A model generated the notes under the pieces. That model made no database searches. It saw only the letters and a program-made list of their open reading frames with translations, and was not told the origin of the DNA. Positions 27,766-40,029 of a stretch of 64,000 bases of DNA are shown piece by piece (position 1 is the first letter of the stretch; every line of letters begins with the position of its first letter). A program made the position numbers and the translations under genes. The stretch comes from Oceanobacillus iheyensis HTE831 (GTDB lineage: Bacteria > Bacillota > Bacilli > Bacillales > Amphibacillaceae), in contig NC_004193.1 of NCBI RefSeq assembly GCF_000011245.1, positions 1,962,501 through 2,026,500 of the forward strand, written 5' to 3'.

Positions 27766-28431
27766 TTAGTAATCTGATGTACCTTGTTCTCCTGAGACAA
27801 TCGCTACCCCAGAACTAGCTCCAATTCTAGTTGCTCCAGCTTCAATCATTGCTTCTGTTTGCTCTAAATCACGAACACCACCAGATGCTTTCACTCCCAT
27901 TTCAGGTCCTACTGTCTCTCGCATTAAGCGAATATCCTCAACAGTTGCGCCGCCACCAGAGAACCCAGTAGAAGTTTTTACATAGTCAGCCTCTGCATTT
28001 TTTGCTAATTTACAAGCACGTACTTTTTCATCTTCTGTTAAAAGACTTGTTTCAATTATCACTTTTGTTAAAGCTTTACCTTTTGCTGCTTCAACAACAG
28101 CACGGATGTCTTTTTCAACAAAAGCATCATTATTCGATTTTAATTCACCGACATTAATTACCATGTCTACTTCTGTAGCACCATCAGCAATAGCCTGATT
28201 GGTTTCAAAAATTTTCGTTTCAGTAGAAGTGGCTCCTAATGGGAATCCAATTACTGTACAAACTTTAACTGGTGTATCTTTTAATTCATTATAACAGTAA
28301 GAAACCCAGTGTGGATTAACACATACTGAAGCAAATTCATGTTGTTTTGCCTCTTCCACAATTTTTACAATACTTTGTTTTGTAGTATCTGGTTTTAATT
28401 GAGTATGATCAATATATTTAGCTAAATCCAT
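27766..28431 (-). CDS. deoC: Deoxyribose-phosphate aldolase
   Basis: DeoC splits 2-deoxyribose 5-phosphate into acetaldehyde and glyceraldehyde 3-phosphate in nucleoside breakdown. The 221-residue TIM-barrel protein has the Schiff-base Lys152 in [10 protein letters not shown] and the second lysine in GVKASGGVR. It lies 23 bp after mtaB, at the end of the heat-shock gene string, rather than with deoxynucleoside genes. Start: ATG after AGGAAGAG. Confidence 0.96.
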   Translation of the reverse strand: MDLAKYIDHTQLKPDTTKQSIVKIVEEAKQHEFASVCVNPHWVSYCYNELKDTPVKVCTVIGFPLGATSTETKIFETNQAIADGATEVDMVINVGELKSNNDAFVEKDIRAVVEAAKGKALTKVIIETSLLTEDEKVRACKLAKNAEADYVKTSTGFSGGGATVEDIRLMRETVGPEMGVKASGGVRDLEQTEAMIEAGATRIGASSGVAIVSGEQGTSDY

Positions 28432-28454
28432 TAAATCTCTTCCTTTCTGTGTTG

Positions 28455-29807
28455 TTAAGCTTCATAAACTTTTGCTTTACTGTGAGTTGAATGTTCCATT
28501 ACACGAACAAAAACACCTTGATTAATAGGATATCCTGATTGAGTTACTTTGACTTTAACAATCTTTCCTATTAAGTCTGGTGTACCTTCAAATTGTACTT
28601 TCATATAATTATCAGTATAACCAACTAATGTATTGGATTGATTCTCATCTACTTGTTCTTCTGGAATTACCTCTAATACTTCATTTTCATATCTTGAAGC
28701 ATATTCTTTAGCAAGTTGATCGGAGAGTGCAATTAAATCATGAACTCGTTTTTCTTTTATTGGATCTTCCACTTGATTTTCCATACGAGCAGCTGGTGTT
28801 CCTGTTCTTCTCGAGAATGGAAATACATGTAACTCTGCATAGCCTATTTCTTTGATAAAAGAATACGTTTGTTGAAACTCTTCCTCTGTTTCGCCTGGAA
28901 ATCCAACGATAACATCGGAAGTAATTGCTAGTCCAGGTAATGCTTTTTGAAGTTTATTTACCTTCTCCTTATAAAAGCTTGTAGAATATTTTCTGCGCAT
29001 ACGAGCTAGAACACTATCAGATCCTGATTGAAGCGGTACATGCAGATGTCGCACAATTTTATTGCTTTGATCTATTACATCAATTACTTCATCCGTAATT
29101 TGACTCGCTTCAATAGAACTAATTCGAATTCGCTCTAATCCTTCTACTTCTTCTAGCTCTCTTAGTAACATAGCAAAATTATAGTCTTTCATATCTTCTC
29201 CATACCCAGCTGTATGAATCCCAGTCAGAACGAGCTCTTTATATCCTGCTTTTACTAATTTAGTAGCCTGCTCTATCACATTCTTTGGATCCCTAGATCG
29301 CAATAATCCTCTAGACCATGGGATAATACAAAATGTACAGAAGTTGTTACAACCTTCTTGTATTTTCAATGATGCACGTGTACGGTCTGTGAATACTGGG
29401 ACGTCCATTTCTTCAAACACACGATTTTTCATTATGTTTGATACTCCATTTACTGGTTCTTTGGTTTTCTGATGTTCTTCAATATAGGAGAAGATATTTT
29501 TACGATCTTGTGTGCCTACTACTATATCTACACCAGGAATCTCCATAATCTCACCAGGCGACGTTTGAGCATAGCAACCTGTTACACAGACAACTGCATC
29601 TGGATTTTTACGAATCGCTCTACGGATGACTTGCCTGCTTTTTTTATCACCAGAATTAGTAACCGTACAAGTATTAATCACATAAACATCCGAATTATGA
29701 TCAAAGTCTACTCTCTCATATCCTTCTTCTTTAAACATTCTCCAGATTCCTTCTGTTTCATAATGATTTACTTTACATCCTAGCGTGTGAAAAGCCACTG
29801 TTGTCAT
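28455..29807 (-). CDS. mtaB: tRNA t6A37 methylthiotransferase MtaB
   Basis: MtaB converts t6A to ms2t6A at position 37 of tRNAs reading ANN codons. The 450-residue protein has the UPF0004 domain (Cys11, Cys47, Cys78 for one Fe-S cluster), a radical-SAM domain (Cys153, Cys157, Cys160) and a C-terminal TRAM domain. The ATG at 29807 overlaps the rsmE stop as ATGA, a clear case of translational coupling. The order rsmE-mtaB matches B. subtilis yqeU-yqeV. Confidence 0.96.
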   Translation of the reverse strand: MTTVAFHTLGCKVNHYETEGIWRMFKEEGYERVDFDHNSDVYVINTCTVTNSGDKKSRQVIRRAIRKNPDAVVCVTGCYAQTSPGEIMEIPGVDIVVGTQDRKNIFSYIEEHQKTKEPVNGVSNIMKNRVFEEMDVPVFTDRTRASLKIQEGCNNFCTFCIIPWSRGLLRSRDPKNVIEQATKLVKAGYKELVLTGIHTAGYGEDMKDYNFAMLLRELEEVEGLERIRISSIEASQITDEVIDVIDQSNKIVRHLHVPLQSGSDSVLARMRRKYSTSFYKEKVNKLQKALPGLAITSDVIVGFPGETEEEFQQTYSFIKEIGYAELHVFPFSRRTGTPAARMENQVEDPIKEKRVHDLIALSDQLAKEYASRYENEVLEVIPEEQVDENQSNTLVGYTDNYMKVQFEGTPDLIGKIVKVKVTQSGYPINQGVFVRVMEHSTHSKAKVYEA

Positions 29808-30571
29808 GTTAAACACCTCAATTCTTCTAATTGATAGGAAATACTCGATAGAGCATATAAAGCGGCTGTTTCTGTGCGTAAAATTCGTTTTCCAAGGCGA
29901 ATGGGTATAAATCCATTTTCCCTTAATTGATCTGCTTCTTTAATTGAAAAGCCGCCTTCAGGACCAATACAGAGAATTATTTTATCATGAGATAAGATGT
30001 TTTGTAGTGTGTTCACTAAGTTTGAAGACATCTTCTCTGTTTTTGCTTCTTCTTCATAAGCAAATAATTTCACTGTGTATGCTGAAGCTTCATCCAAAAT
30101 TTGTTTTAAATTCATTACTGAGTGTAGCGAAGGTATACGATTACGATGACTTTGCTCACTTGCTTCTTTAAGGATTTTTTGAAACCTCTTTACTTTTTTA
30201 TGATATTTTTTTTCATCATTCCAAAGAGCTACTGACCGTTCAGCTTGGAATGGAATAAACGCGTCCGCGCCTAATTCAGTCCCTTTTTGAAGGATCAAAT
30301 CAAACTTATCTCCTTTTGGAATACCTTGAGCAATCGTAACAGATACTGGTAATTCATTTGATTCCTCTAACCACTTTTCTATTTCCACATCCACATAGTC
30401 ATCGGATAACTTTATAATATAGGTTAACGCAGCTCGTCCATTATCAGAAACGCAAATTAATTTCTCTCCAACTTGTGCTCGCATTACTCGTTGAATATGA
30501 TGGACATCATCTCCAATGATTCGTATGGAGTTCTCAGTGACATTTTCTTGGGATACAAAGTATCTTTGCAT
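29804..30571 (-). CDS. rsmE: 16S rRNA m3U1498 methyltransferase RsmE
   Basis: RsmE methylates U1498 in helix 44 of 16S rRNA. The 255-residue protein has an N-terminal PUA-like domain and a C-terminal SPOUT (trefoil-knot) methyltransferase domain with LCIGPEGGFS and LGKRILRTETA. It is the sixth gene of the hrcA heat-shock operon. Start: ATG after AGTAGGTG. Confidence 0.96.
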   Translation of the reverse strand: MQRYFVSQENVTENSIRIIGDDVHHIQRVMRAQVGEKLICVSDNGRAALTYIIKLSDDYVDVEIEKWLEESNELPVSVTIAQGIPKGDKFDLILQKGTELGADAFIPFQAERSVALWNDEKKYHKKVKRFQKILKEASEQSHRNRIPSLHSVMNLKQILDEASAYTVKLFAYEEEAKTEKMSSNLVNTLQNILSHDKIILCIGPEGGFSIKEADQLRENGFIPIRLGKRILRTETAALYALSSISYQLEELRCLT

Positions 30572-30579
30572 CGTTTCAC

Positions 30580-31527
30580 CTACTTTTCACTTGGCTTCTT
30601 AGCGACAATCGAAACCCAGTCTTCCATCTCGTTTAGAGATATAACTTCAAATCCTTGTTTTGTTAAATTATCTATAACAAGTTGTTTTTTGTTTTGAATT
30701 ATTCCAGAAGTGATAAAATATCCGCCTGCTTTTAAATTACTCCATGCATCATCGACAAAACGTACGATAATTTCCGCTAAAATATTGGATACAATAACAT
30801 CCGCCTCTTGCTGAACACCTTCTAGCAAGTTATTTTGTTTCACCTTAACAGACTCATGGATCTGATTTAACTTGGAGTTTAATTTTGTACTTTTTACAGC
30901 AATTTCATCAAGATCATAAGCATTTACTTTATCTGCACCTAATTTGGCAGCTGCAATACTTAAAACCCCTGATCCACAACCTACATCCATTACTAAATCT
31001 CCTGGTTTCACATACGCCTCTAATCCTTGAATACTAAGGACTGTAGTTGGATGTGTGCCAGTACCAAAAGCCATACCTGGATCTAATTCGATAATCAATT
31101 CATCACTAGATACTGGTGTATACTCTTCCCATGTAGGAGTAATTGTGATTCGATTTGATATTTTAACTGGTTTATAATATTTCTTCCAAGCCGTTGCCCA
31201 TTCTTCTTCATGAACCTCACTCAACGAGACTTCATTCTTACCTAAGTCAATATCATAAATCAACAATTGATTAATAGCAGACTTTATTTCTTCAACTGTT
31301 TCTCCTAAAAAACTATTCATAGGAAGATATGCTTTAATACGTACTCCCTCTTCAGGGTATAGCGCCGGGTCAAGATCATAAAGTTCCCCAAATTCAGCTT
31401 TCTCCACCCTCTCGAGATCTAATGGATCCTCAATAACAAGACCACTTGCACCTGTTTCATGTAAAATATTCGAAATTGGTTCAATCGCCTCGTTTGTTGT
31501 ATGAATACTTATCTCTGACCATTTCAT
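30580..31527 (-). CDS. prmA: Ribosomal protein L11 methyltransferase
   Basis: PrmA trimethylates ribosomal protein L11. The 315-residue protein has an N-terminal L11-binding domain, a flexible linker and a class I SAM fold with MDVGCGSGVLSIAAAKLGA and the substrate loop DPGMAFGTGTHPTT. It is separated from dnaJ by a short strong hairpin that may lower its expression. Start: ATG after GGGTGGT. Confidence 0.97.
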   Translation of the reverse strand: MKWSEISIHTTNEAIEPISNILHETGASGLVIEDPLDLERVEKAEFGELYDLDPALYPEEGVRIKAYLPMNSFLGETVEEIKSAINQLLIYDIDLGKNEVSLSEVHEEEWATAWKKYYKPVKISNRITITPTWEEYTPVSSDELIIELDPGMAFGTGTHPTTVLSIQGLEAYVKPGDLVMDVGCGSGVLSIAAAKLGADKVNAYDLDEIAVKSTKLNSKLNQIHESVKVKQNNLLEGVQQEADVIVSNILAEIIVRFVDDAWSNLKAGGYFITSGIIQNKKQLVIDNLTKQGFEVISLNEMEDWVSIVAKKPSEK

Positions 31528-31566
31528 TTGTGGTTACCACCCGTCTAATGGAAAAATATCTATGTA

Positions 31567-31589
31567 AACGGCGCAAAATTTGCGCCGTT
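31567..31589 (-). terminator. GC-rich hairpin between dnaJ and prmA
   Basis: AACGGCGCAAA and TTTGCGCCGTT make a perfect 11-bp stem with a one-base centre, starting at the dnaJ stop codon. Only a short T run follows, so partial termination or mRNA end protection is likely. Confidence 0.65.
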
Positions 31590-32715
31590 ATTCTCCTTTA
31601 AAAGCTCTACGAAATCGTTGGAAAATATTATCATCTTGTTCATCTGTTGATTCATTTCCTCCAAGTTCATTAAACTCTCGGAGTAAATCTTTTTGTTTTT
31701 CTGAAAGGTTTGTAGGTGTCATCACTTTGATCTTAATATGCTGATCGCCATGGCCTCTGCCACGTACATTTGGTGCACCTTTTCCTTTGATTCTGAAAGT
31801 TTTTCCAGTTTGTGTTCCAGCTGGTACTTTGACTTTTACTTTTCCATGTACTGTAGGAACTTCTAATTCATCTCCCAATGCAGCCTGAGCATAGGTTAGA
31901 GGCAATTCACAGAAAATATGATCCCCTTCACGTACGAAGAAATCATGTGGTCTAACCTTAATTACCACAAATAAATCTCCTGCTGGTCCACCATTTTTTC
32001 CAGATTCCCCTTTGCCTGCCACTCTAATTTGTTGACCTTCGTCAATTCCGGCTGGAATGGAGATATGGATTTTCTTATTCTTTTGTACTGTTCCTGAGCC
32101 ACCACAAGTATTACATTTATCAGGTATAATTTTACCAGTTCCTTGACAATAGTTACATACTCTGCGATTCACAACACGTCCAAATGGCGTATTTTGTTCT
32201 TGGTTTAATTGACCAGATCCATGACAATGCGAACATGTTTCGGGTTTTGTTCCTGGTTTTGCACCTGATCCATTACATGTATCACAAGATTCCTCTTTTG
32301 GAATTTCAATATCGGTCTCTTTACCAAATACCGCTTCTTCAAAGTCTAAAATCATTGTATATTGTAAATCATTACCTTGTTGCGGAGCATTGGGATCACG
32401 AGAACGACCTCCACCCCCAAAGAACATATCAAATATATCTCCGAAGCCTCCAAAGTCTTGTGCTCCACCGCCAAATCCTCCGAAGCCTTGGCTTTGTGGT
32501 CCTGAATGTCCAAATTGATCATATTGAGCACGCTTTTGGTCATCGCTAAGTACTTCGTAAGCTTCTTTTACTTCTTTAAACTTTTCTGCTGCATCCGCTT
32601 CTTTATTCACGTCTGGATGGTACTTACGAGCTAATTTACGATAGTTTTTCTTTATTTCATCTTGAGATGCAGATTTATCAATCCCTAGAATCTCATAATA
32701 ATCTCTTTTGCCCAT
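31588..32715 (-). CDS. dnaJ: Chaperone DnaJ
   Basis: DnaJ is the Hsp40 partner that delivers substrates to DnaK and stimulates its ATPase. The 375-residue protein has a J domain with HPD (33-35), a Gly/Phe region (about 70-115), four CXXCXGXG zinc repeats (about 145-215) and the C-terminal substrate-binding domains. It is the fourth gene of the hrcA operon. Start: ATG after GGGAGAG. Confidence 0.98.
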   Translation of the reverse strand: MGKRDYYEILGIDKSASQDEIKKNYRKLARKYHPDVNKEADAAEKFKEVKEAYEVLSDDQKRAQYDQFGHSGPQSQGFGGFGGGAQDFGGFGDIFDMFFGGGGRSRDPNAPQQGNDLQYTMILDFEEAVFGKETDIEIPKEESCDTCNGSGAKPGTKPETCSHCHGSGQLNQEQNTPFGRVVNRRVCNYCQGTGKIIPDKCNTCGGSGTVQKNKKIHISIPAGIDEGQQIRVAGKGESGKNGGPAGDLFVVIKVRPHDFFVREGDHIFCELPLTYAQAALGDELEVPTVHGKVKVKVPAGTQTGKTFRIKGKGAPNVRGRGHGDQHIKIKVMTPTNLSEKQKDLLREFNELGGNESTDEQDDNIFQRFRRAFKGE

Positions 32716-32765
32716 CTTACATCACTCTCCCGACACACTTATAGCATAAGTTTTATCTTATCATC

Positions 32766-32790
32766 AACTATTTGTCTAAAGCAAATAGTT
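32766..32790 (-). repeat. Inverted repeat between dnaK and dnaJ
   Basis: AACTATTTG and CAAATAGTT form a perfect 9-bp stem with a 7-base loop. It is the second hairpin in the 148-bp dnaK-dnaJ gap and has no T run. It may protect or process the operon mRNA. Confidence 0.55.
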
Positions 32791-32814
32791 ATTTCCATAT
32801 ATCCTTAAAAAAGC

Positions 32815-32839
32815 CAAAGTCAAGAAAATCCTGACTTTG
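32815..32839 (-). terminator. Terminator-like hairpin after dnaK
   Basis: CAAAGTCA and TGACTTTG form a stem followed by a GCTTTTTT run on the minus strand. It looks like an intrinsic terminator inside the heat-shock operon and would make dnaJ and later genes less abundant than dnaK. Confidence 0.75.
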
Positions 32840-32863
32840 ACTTTTCATTTATTTCATCAGCTA

Positions 32864-35309
<2,446 letters not shown>

Positions 35310-35399
35310 TTTTAGTGGCACCTCGCTTTCAATTTCCATCATTGACTATATCATGATTGCACTATTTAGAAAACCAAGACGTTCTATTAAGAACTTAAG

Positions 35400-36428
35400 T
35401 TAAGAATCTCCCTTATACCACCTATCTAACGTGTTGGTCATTTCATCGGAAATTCCCTTCATTAATGAAATTACTTTTTTGTATTCCATTCTTGTTGGCC
35501 CTAATAATGCAATTGTACCCATAAGATTATCTCCTACATGATAAGATGCAGTTATGAGACTTAAATCTTTAATCGCCTCAACTTTATTTTCATTACCAAT
35601 CGATACTTTAATACCTTGATGCGTATTTTTCAAGAGATTTGCTATTTCATCTTCTTGTTCGATTAAGGCATAAAATGATCGAATTTTATCTACATCGTTA
35701 AACTCAGGCTGCATTAAGATGTTTGATTTCCCACCGAAATACAACTTAACTGGGTGTTCGTTCATAAAGAATGCTCGAAGTAAATCAAAGGAAGCTTCAA
35801 AATCATCCATATAACGATGCATTAGTTGTGCGACTTCAGTAGAAATAACTTCTCCTAATCGAATAATCGGCACGCCTTTTAAACGATCATTTAAAATGTT
35901 CACTAACTTCTCTAAATCTGAAGAAGCTATACCTTCAGGTAGGGCAAACGAACGGTGCTCTACATGACCTGTACTGGTTACTAGAATTGCTACAGCGGTA
36001 TGATCGGATAATGTTAGTACTTGAATTTGTTTTAACGTAGCTTCAAACATTTCTGGCCCTAAGATTATCGAAGTGTAATTTGTTAGTTCAGATAATACTT
36101 CTGCAGTCATTTGTACTACTTGTTCAAATTCAAAAAACTCTCCGTCAGTATACTTACGTAATATTCCCGCTTCGTGTTGATTCATAGGACCTATAAGGTG
36201 GTCTACATAATAACGATAACCCTTTTCTGAAGGAATTCTACCTGATGAAGTATGGGTTTTTTCAAGAAAACCTAAATCCTCTAGGTCAGCCATTTCATTC
36301 CGGATAGTTGCTGCACTATACGGAAGGTATTCGCTTTTTGATAATGCACGAGACCCAATGGGATGTGCAGTTTCAATAAAATCATCAATAATGACTTGTA
36401 AAATGATCAGTTGCCTTTCAGTTAACAT
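35400..36428 (-). CDS. hrcA: Heat-inducible repressor HrcA
   Basis: HrcA binds CIRCE and represses the dnaK and groE operons until heat shock titrates GroEL. The 342-residue protein has an N-terminal winged helix (LPYSAATIRNEMADLEDLGFLEKTHTSSGRIPSEKGYRYYVD) and a C-terminal GAF-like regulatory domain. The ATG at 36428 follows GAGGTGATC; a longer frame would start close to the CIRCE. It is the first gene of the operon and autoregulated through the CIRCE at 36443-36469. Confidence 0.97.
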   Translation of the reverse strand: MLTERQLIILQVIIDDFIETAHPIGSRALSKSEYLPYSAATIRNEMADLEDLGFLEKTHTSSGRIPSEKGYRYYVDHLIGPMNQHEAGILRKYTDGEFFEFEQVVQMTAEVLSELTNYTSIILGPEMFEATLKQIQVLTLSDHTAVAILVTSTGHVEHRSFALPEGIASSDLEKLVNILNDRLKGVPIIRLGEVISTEVAQLMHRYMDDFEASFDLLRAFFMNEHPVKLYFGGKSNILMQPEFNDVDKIRSFYALIEQEDEIANLLKNTHQGIKVSIGNENKVEAIKDLSLITASYHVGDNLMGTIALLGPTRMEYKKVISLMKGISDEMTNTLDRWYKGDS

Positions 36429-36442
36429 GATGATCACCTCTG

Positions 36443-36469
36443 TTAGCACTCTTGATTATTGAGTGCTAA
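36443..36469 (-). promoter_or_regulatory. CIRCE operator of the dnaK operon
   Basis: TTAGCACTC, 9 bases, GAGTGCTAA: a perfect match to the HrcA operator, placed between the promoter and the hrcA start. Confidence 0.98.
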
Positions 36470-36479
36470 TTCTATAAAT

Positions 36480-36508
36480 AAATTATCAAATCCCTTTTTC
36501 TTTGTCAA
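36480..36508 (-). promoter_or_regulatory. Sigma-A promoter of the hrcA operon
   Basis: TTGACA, 17 bases, TAATTT on the minus strand, ending 11 bp before the CIRCE, so HrcA bound there would block initiation. Confidence 0.8.
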
Positions 36509-36513
36509 ACAGT

Positions 36514-37689
36514 TTAGCTTTCCAATTGAATAATTTTATCACCAGCAGATTGTAGCATTAAGAATTTGGAAAATACTTGATCCCCCAATAGCATTCCTCT
36601 ATCCGTTAAACGGTAATTCCCATCTATCAATCTTAGTAAACCTTGTTCTAATAAATCCTGTAATTCTTTTTCATACAATTGCTCAAGAGATACCCCGTAT
36701 TTTTGCTCAAACATCTTCTTATCAATTCCAGATGTTTTACGTAGTTGCAAAAATAGCTCTTCTTCAATTTGATCTTTTTTAGTGATTTCTTCGATTTCGT
36801 CAATTGCACTTCCTTCTTCTTTAGCAGCACGCATATATGTACCAAGTGGCTTACTATTGGAAGTACGCTTACCTGGAATGTATCCATGCGCACCTGCACC
36901 AAAACCGTAATAATAATCATTATTCCAATAAGTAAGATTATGTTTACTTTCATATCCTGGTTTTGCAAAATTACTTATTTCATACTGCCTTATGCCACGT
37001 TTTTTCATCTCGTGTTGTAATATCCGATACATTTCCACTTCTGCATCTTCTGGAGGGCGCTGTAGCTGACCTTTATTCTGCTTATGGAAAAACACTGTCT
37101 TCGGTTCAATTTGCAATGCATAGGTTGAATAATGTGGTAATCCAAATTGAAGCGCATCGTGTAATGTTTTTTCAAAGTGTTCTACTGTTTGGTTTGGTAA
37201 TGCATAGATTAAATCGAGACTAATATTTCGAAAATCATTTTTGGTTAATAAGTCTACTGTTTCATAGACGTCTTTTACACAATGCATTCTTCCAATTTTT
37301 CGTAGCATGTCATCGTCCATTACTTGTACACCAAATGAAACTCTGTTAACCCCATACGAAGAAAGTAGCTGAGCTTTTTCATGATCGATGTCACCGGGAT
37401 TTATTTCAATCGTAAACTCTTTACAAGATTCTAAATTAAATTTTCTACCTAAAAAATTAAATAGTTTTTTGAGTTGTTGTATATTTAAAGCGGTAGGTGT
37501 ACCTCCACCCATATAAATGGTATCCACATGAACATTATATCCAATTACAGTGCAATCTATCTCATGGATTAGCGCTTCAATATAATCGTCAGCTTTGTTT
37601 TCCATATAAAAATATTTAACAAAATTGCAGTAATGACATATTTGTTTACAAAATGGAATGTGTATATATACTGCTTTTATTGAATCCAA
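36514..37689 (-). CDS. hemW: Radical-SAM haem chaperone HemW
   Basis: The 391-residue protein is of the HemN/HemW family. It has the radical-SAM cluster Cys14, Cys18, Cys21 (CKQICHYC) and the SAM-binding MGGGTPTAL. HemW proteins are now seen mainly as haem chaperones, and the old name is oxygen-independent coproporphyrinogen III oxidase. It starts at TTG after GAAGGG. Position between lepA and hrcA is conserved in bacilli. Confidence 0.93.
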   Translation of the reverse strand: MDSIKAVYIHIPFCKQICHYCNFVKYFYMENKADDYIEALIHEIDCTVIGYNVHVDTIYMGGGTPTALNIQQLKKLFNFLGRKFNLESCKEFTIEINPGDIDHEKAQLLSSYGVNRVSFGVQVMDDDMLRKIGRMHCVKDVYETVDLLTKNDFRNISLDLIYALPNQTVEHFEKTLHDALQFGLPHYSTYALQIEPKTVFFHKQNKGQLQRPPEDAEVEMYRILQHEMKKRGIRQYEISNFAKPGYESKHNLTYWNNDYYYGFGAGAHGYIPGKRTSNSKPLGTYMRAAKEEGSAIDEIEEITKKDQIEEELFLQLRKTSGIDKKMFEQKYGVSLEQLYEKELQDLLEQGLLRLIDGNYRLTDRGMLLGDQVFSKFLMLQSAGDKIIQLES

Positions 37690-37719
37690 AATTAATCGAC
37701 CCTTCTAATAAAAAGGAAA

Positions 37720-37743
37720 ACTGATAGATATTACTCTATCAGT
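37720..37743 (-). terminator. Terminator of lepA
   Basis: ACTGATAGA and TCTATCAGT form a perfect 9-bp stem, followed by TTTCCTTTTT on the minus strand. Confidence 0.88.
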
Positions 37744-37774
37744 CCCCCCTCTATCTATTTATACAAGTTTCTTT

Positions 37775-39583
37775 TTAGTTATCATCCATCTTCAGTACTG
37801 CCATAAATGCCTCTTGTGGTACTTCTACGGAACCAACCATTTTCATGCGTTTCTTTCCTTCTTTTTGTTTTTCTAATAATTTACGCTTACGAGTTATGTC
37901 TCCACCATAGAGTTTAGCAGTAACGTCTTTACGCACCGCTTTAATATTTGATCGTGCTACTATTTTATTGCCTATCGCAGCTTGTACTGGTACTTCAAAT
38001 TGTTGTCTTGGGATTAACTCCTTTAATTTCTCTACAATTTGTTTTCCGCGCTCATATGCAAAATCACGATGGACAACAAAAGATAATGCATCTATTGTAT
38101 CTCCATTTAATAAAATATCCATCTTAACTAAGTTCGATTGTTGATAGCCAATTAATTCATAGTCAAATGACGCATATCCTTTTGTATTAGATTTTAGTTG
38201 ATCAAAGAAATCAAATACTATTTCAGATAATGGTATATGGTAAACGACATTTACTCGAATGTCATCCAAGTATTGCATATCAATAAAATTACCACGTTTT
38301 TTCTGTGAAATCTCCATAACTGGACCAACATACTCATTTGGAACCATTATAGTCGCTTCAACATAAGGTTCACGTATTTGTTCTACAACTTGAGGATCAG
38401 GCATTTCTGATGGATTATCGATATTTAATACTTCTCCATCTGTTTTTTCAACCTCAAATATAACACTTGGAGCTGTTGTAATTAAATTGATACCGAATTC
38501 ACGCTCTATTCGTTCTTGAATGATTTCCATATGCAAAAGACCTAAGAAACCACAGCGATATCCAAAACCTAATGCCTGTGAAGTTTCTGGCTCATACTGT
38601 AATGACGAATCATTTAATTCAAGTCGTTCTAAAGCTTCTCTTAAGTCATTATAATCATTGGTATCGACTGGATACATACCACAAAACACCATAGGATTTA
38701 ATCTTCGATAACCCGGTAAAGCTTCATTTGCTTTTCGATTTGCATGAGTGATCGTATCCCCGACACGAGAATCTCCTACATTCTTTATAGAAGCTGTTAA
38801 ATAACCAACATCTCCTACGTGTAATTCTTTTTTCACCACCGTTTTAGGAGTGAATACTCCAACTTCATTAACTTCAAATTCTTTACCAGTCGCCATCATT
38901 TGAATCTTATCGCCAACTTTTATAGAACCTTCTTTCACACACACATAAGCGATAACACCACGATACGAATCATATAAAGAATCAAAAATTAAAGCTTTTA
39001 ACGGTGCTTCACCATCACCAGCTGGTTCTGGTACAACCTCTGTAATACGCTCTAAAATTTCTTCAATACCAATATTTGCTTTTGCAGAAGCTAATATTAC
39101 ATCGTCACCATCAATTCCTAGTACATCTTCTAGTTCTTTTTTGACTTTTTCAGTATCTGCACTAGGCAAATCAATTTTATTAATAACAGGAATAATCTCA
39201 AGATCATTTTCCATCGCTAAATACACATTGGCTAATGTCTGAGCTTCGATTCCTTGAGCAGCATCAACTACTAAAATCGCTCCTTCACAAGCAGCTAAAC
39301 TTCGTGAGACTTCATATGTAAAGTCGACATGTCCTGGTGTATCTATTAAATGAAAAATGAAATCTTCACCCTTATTACTTGTATAAGCTAGTTGAACTGC
39401 GTTTAATTTAATTGTAATTCCACGTTCGCGTTCTAAATCCATTCCGTCTAATAGTTGATCTTTCATTTCACGTTTTGTTACTGTTTTTGTATTTTCAAGT
39501 ATTCGATCAGCTAAAGTAGACTTCCCATGATCTATATGAGCGATAATCGAAAAATTCCTGACGTTTCTTTTTTTGTTCGCCAT
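37775..39583 (-). CDS. lepA: Elongation factor 4 (LepA)
   Basis: LepA is a translational GTPase acting on paused ribosomes or in initiation and subunit assembly. The 602-residue protein has AHIDHGKST (G1), DTPGH (G3) and NKID (G4), domains like EF-G II-V, and the LepA-specific C-terminal domain with [34 protein letters not shown]. The ATG at 39583 follows TAGGAG; a 22-codon upstream extension is rejected. Confidence 0.98.
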   Translation of the reverse strand: MANKKRNVRNFSIIAHIDHGKSTLADRILENTKTVTKREMKDQLLDGMDLERERGITIKLNAVQLAYTSNKGEDFIFHLIDTPGHVDFTYEVSRSLAACEGAILVVDAAQGIEAQTLANVYLAMENDLEIIPVINKIDLPSADTEKVKKELEDVLGIDGDDVILASAKANIGIEEILERITEVVPEPAGDGEAPLKALIFDSLYDSYRGVIAYVCVKEGSIKVGDKIQMMATGKEFEVNEVGVFTPKTVVKKELHVGDVGYLTASIKNVGDSRVGDTITHANRKANEALPGYRRLNPMVFCGMYPVDTNDYNDLREALERLELNDSSLQYEPETSQALGFGYRCGFLGLLHMEIIQERIEREFGINLITTAPSVIFEVEKTDGEVLNIDNPSEMPDPQVVEQIREPYVEATIMVPNEYVGPVMEISQKKRGNFIDMQYLDDIRVNVVYHIPLSEIVFDFFDQLKSNTKGYASFDYELIGYQQSNLVKMDILLNGDTIDALSFVVHRDFAYERGKQIVEKLKELIPRQQFEVPVQAAIGNKIVARSNIKAVRKDVTAKLYGGDITRKRKLLEKQKEGKKRMKMVGSVEVPQEAFMAVLKMDDN

Positions 39584-39643
39584 TTCATGCACACTCCTAT
39601 TTTTAATCCTACACGTTTCTATATATACTATATTAAAATAAGA

Positions 39644-39676
39644 CGTCAATTACTAGGATGATTATAGCAATTGACG
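39644..39676 (-). terminator. Hairpin between yqxA and lepA
   Basis: CGTCAATT and AATTGACG pair over a 17-base loop, with TCTTATTTT following on the minus strand. Confidence 0.55.
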
Positions 39677-39715
39677 CCTTGAGATTCAATTGTTAACTAA
39701 AACAAAATAGGTTTA

Positions 39716-40018
39716 TCAAAAAAAGATTTTCGAGATTTCATACATAATCCCAACAATAATATCAAATACTTTTTTAACCGTAGCTTCTAATACCGATGCT
39801 GTTTTATTAGTTAAGGAATATTGGCCCTCTTCGATTTCATATACGTTTGCTTCTTGTTCCATTGATGGTTGTTGAGATACAGGCGTAGCTGGTTCTTCTA
39901 TAGCAGGTGTCGTTTCAGTAGTTTCTATTGTTGATGCTTGTTCATCTTTTTGCATTCCAAATACAAACCCTGATAAGAAAAATATAACCATAATCAACAA
40001 TATTATTAAACCACGCAT
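39716..40018 (-). CDS. yqxA: YqxA, DUF3679 protein
   Basis: A 100-residue protein: an N-terminal membrane anchor (about residues 3-21), a Thr/Glu/Pro/Gln-rich middle and a C-terminal amphipathic stretch (ASVLEATVKKVFDIIVGIMYEISKIFF). The family is placed between spoIIP and lepA in bacilli. The ATG at 40018 follows TTAGGAGGT and lies 11 bp after the spoIIP stop, so it is cotranscribed with spoIIP and may be sporulation-linked. Function is not known. Confidence 0.85.
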   Translation of the reverse strand: MRGLIILLIMVIFFLSGFVFGMQKDEQASTIETTETTPAIEEPATPVSQQPSMEQEANVYEIEEGQYSLTNKTASVLEATVKKVFDIIVGIMYEISKIFF

Positions 40019-40029
40019 ATTACTACCTC

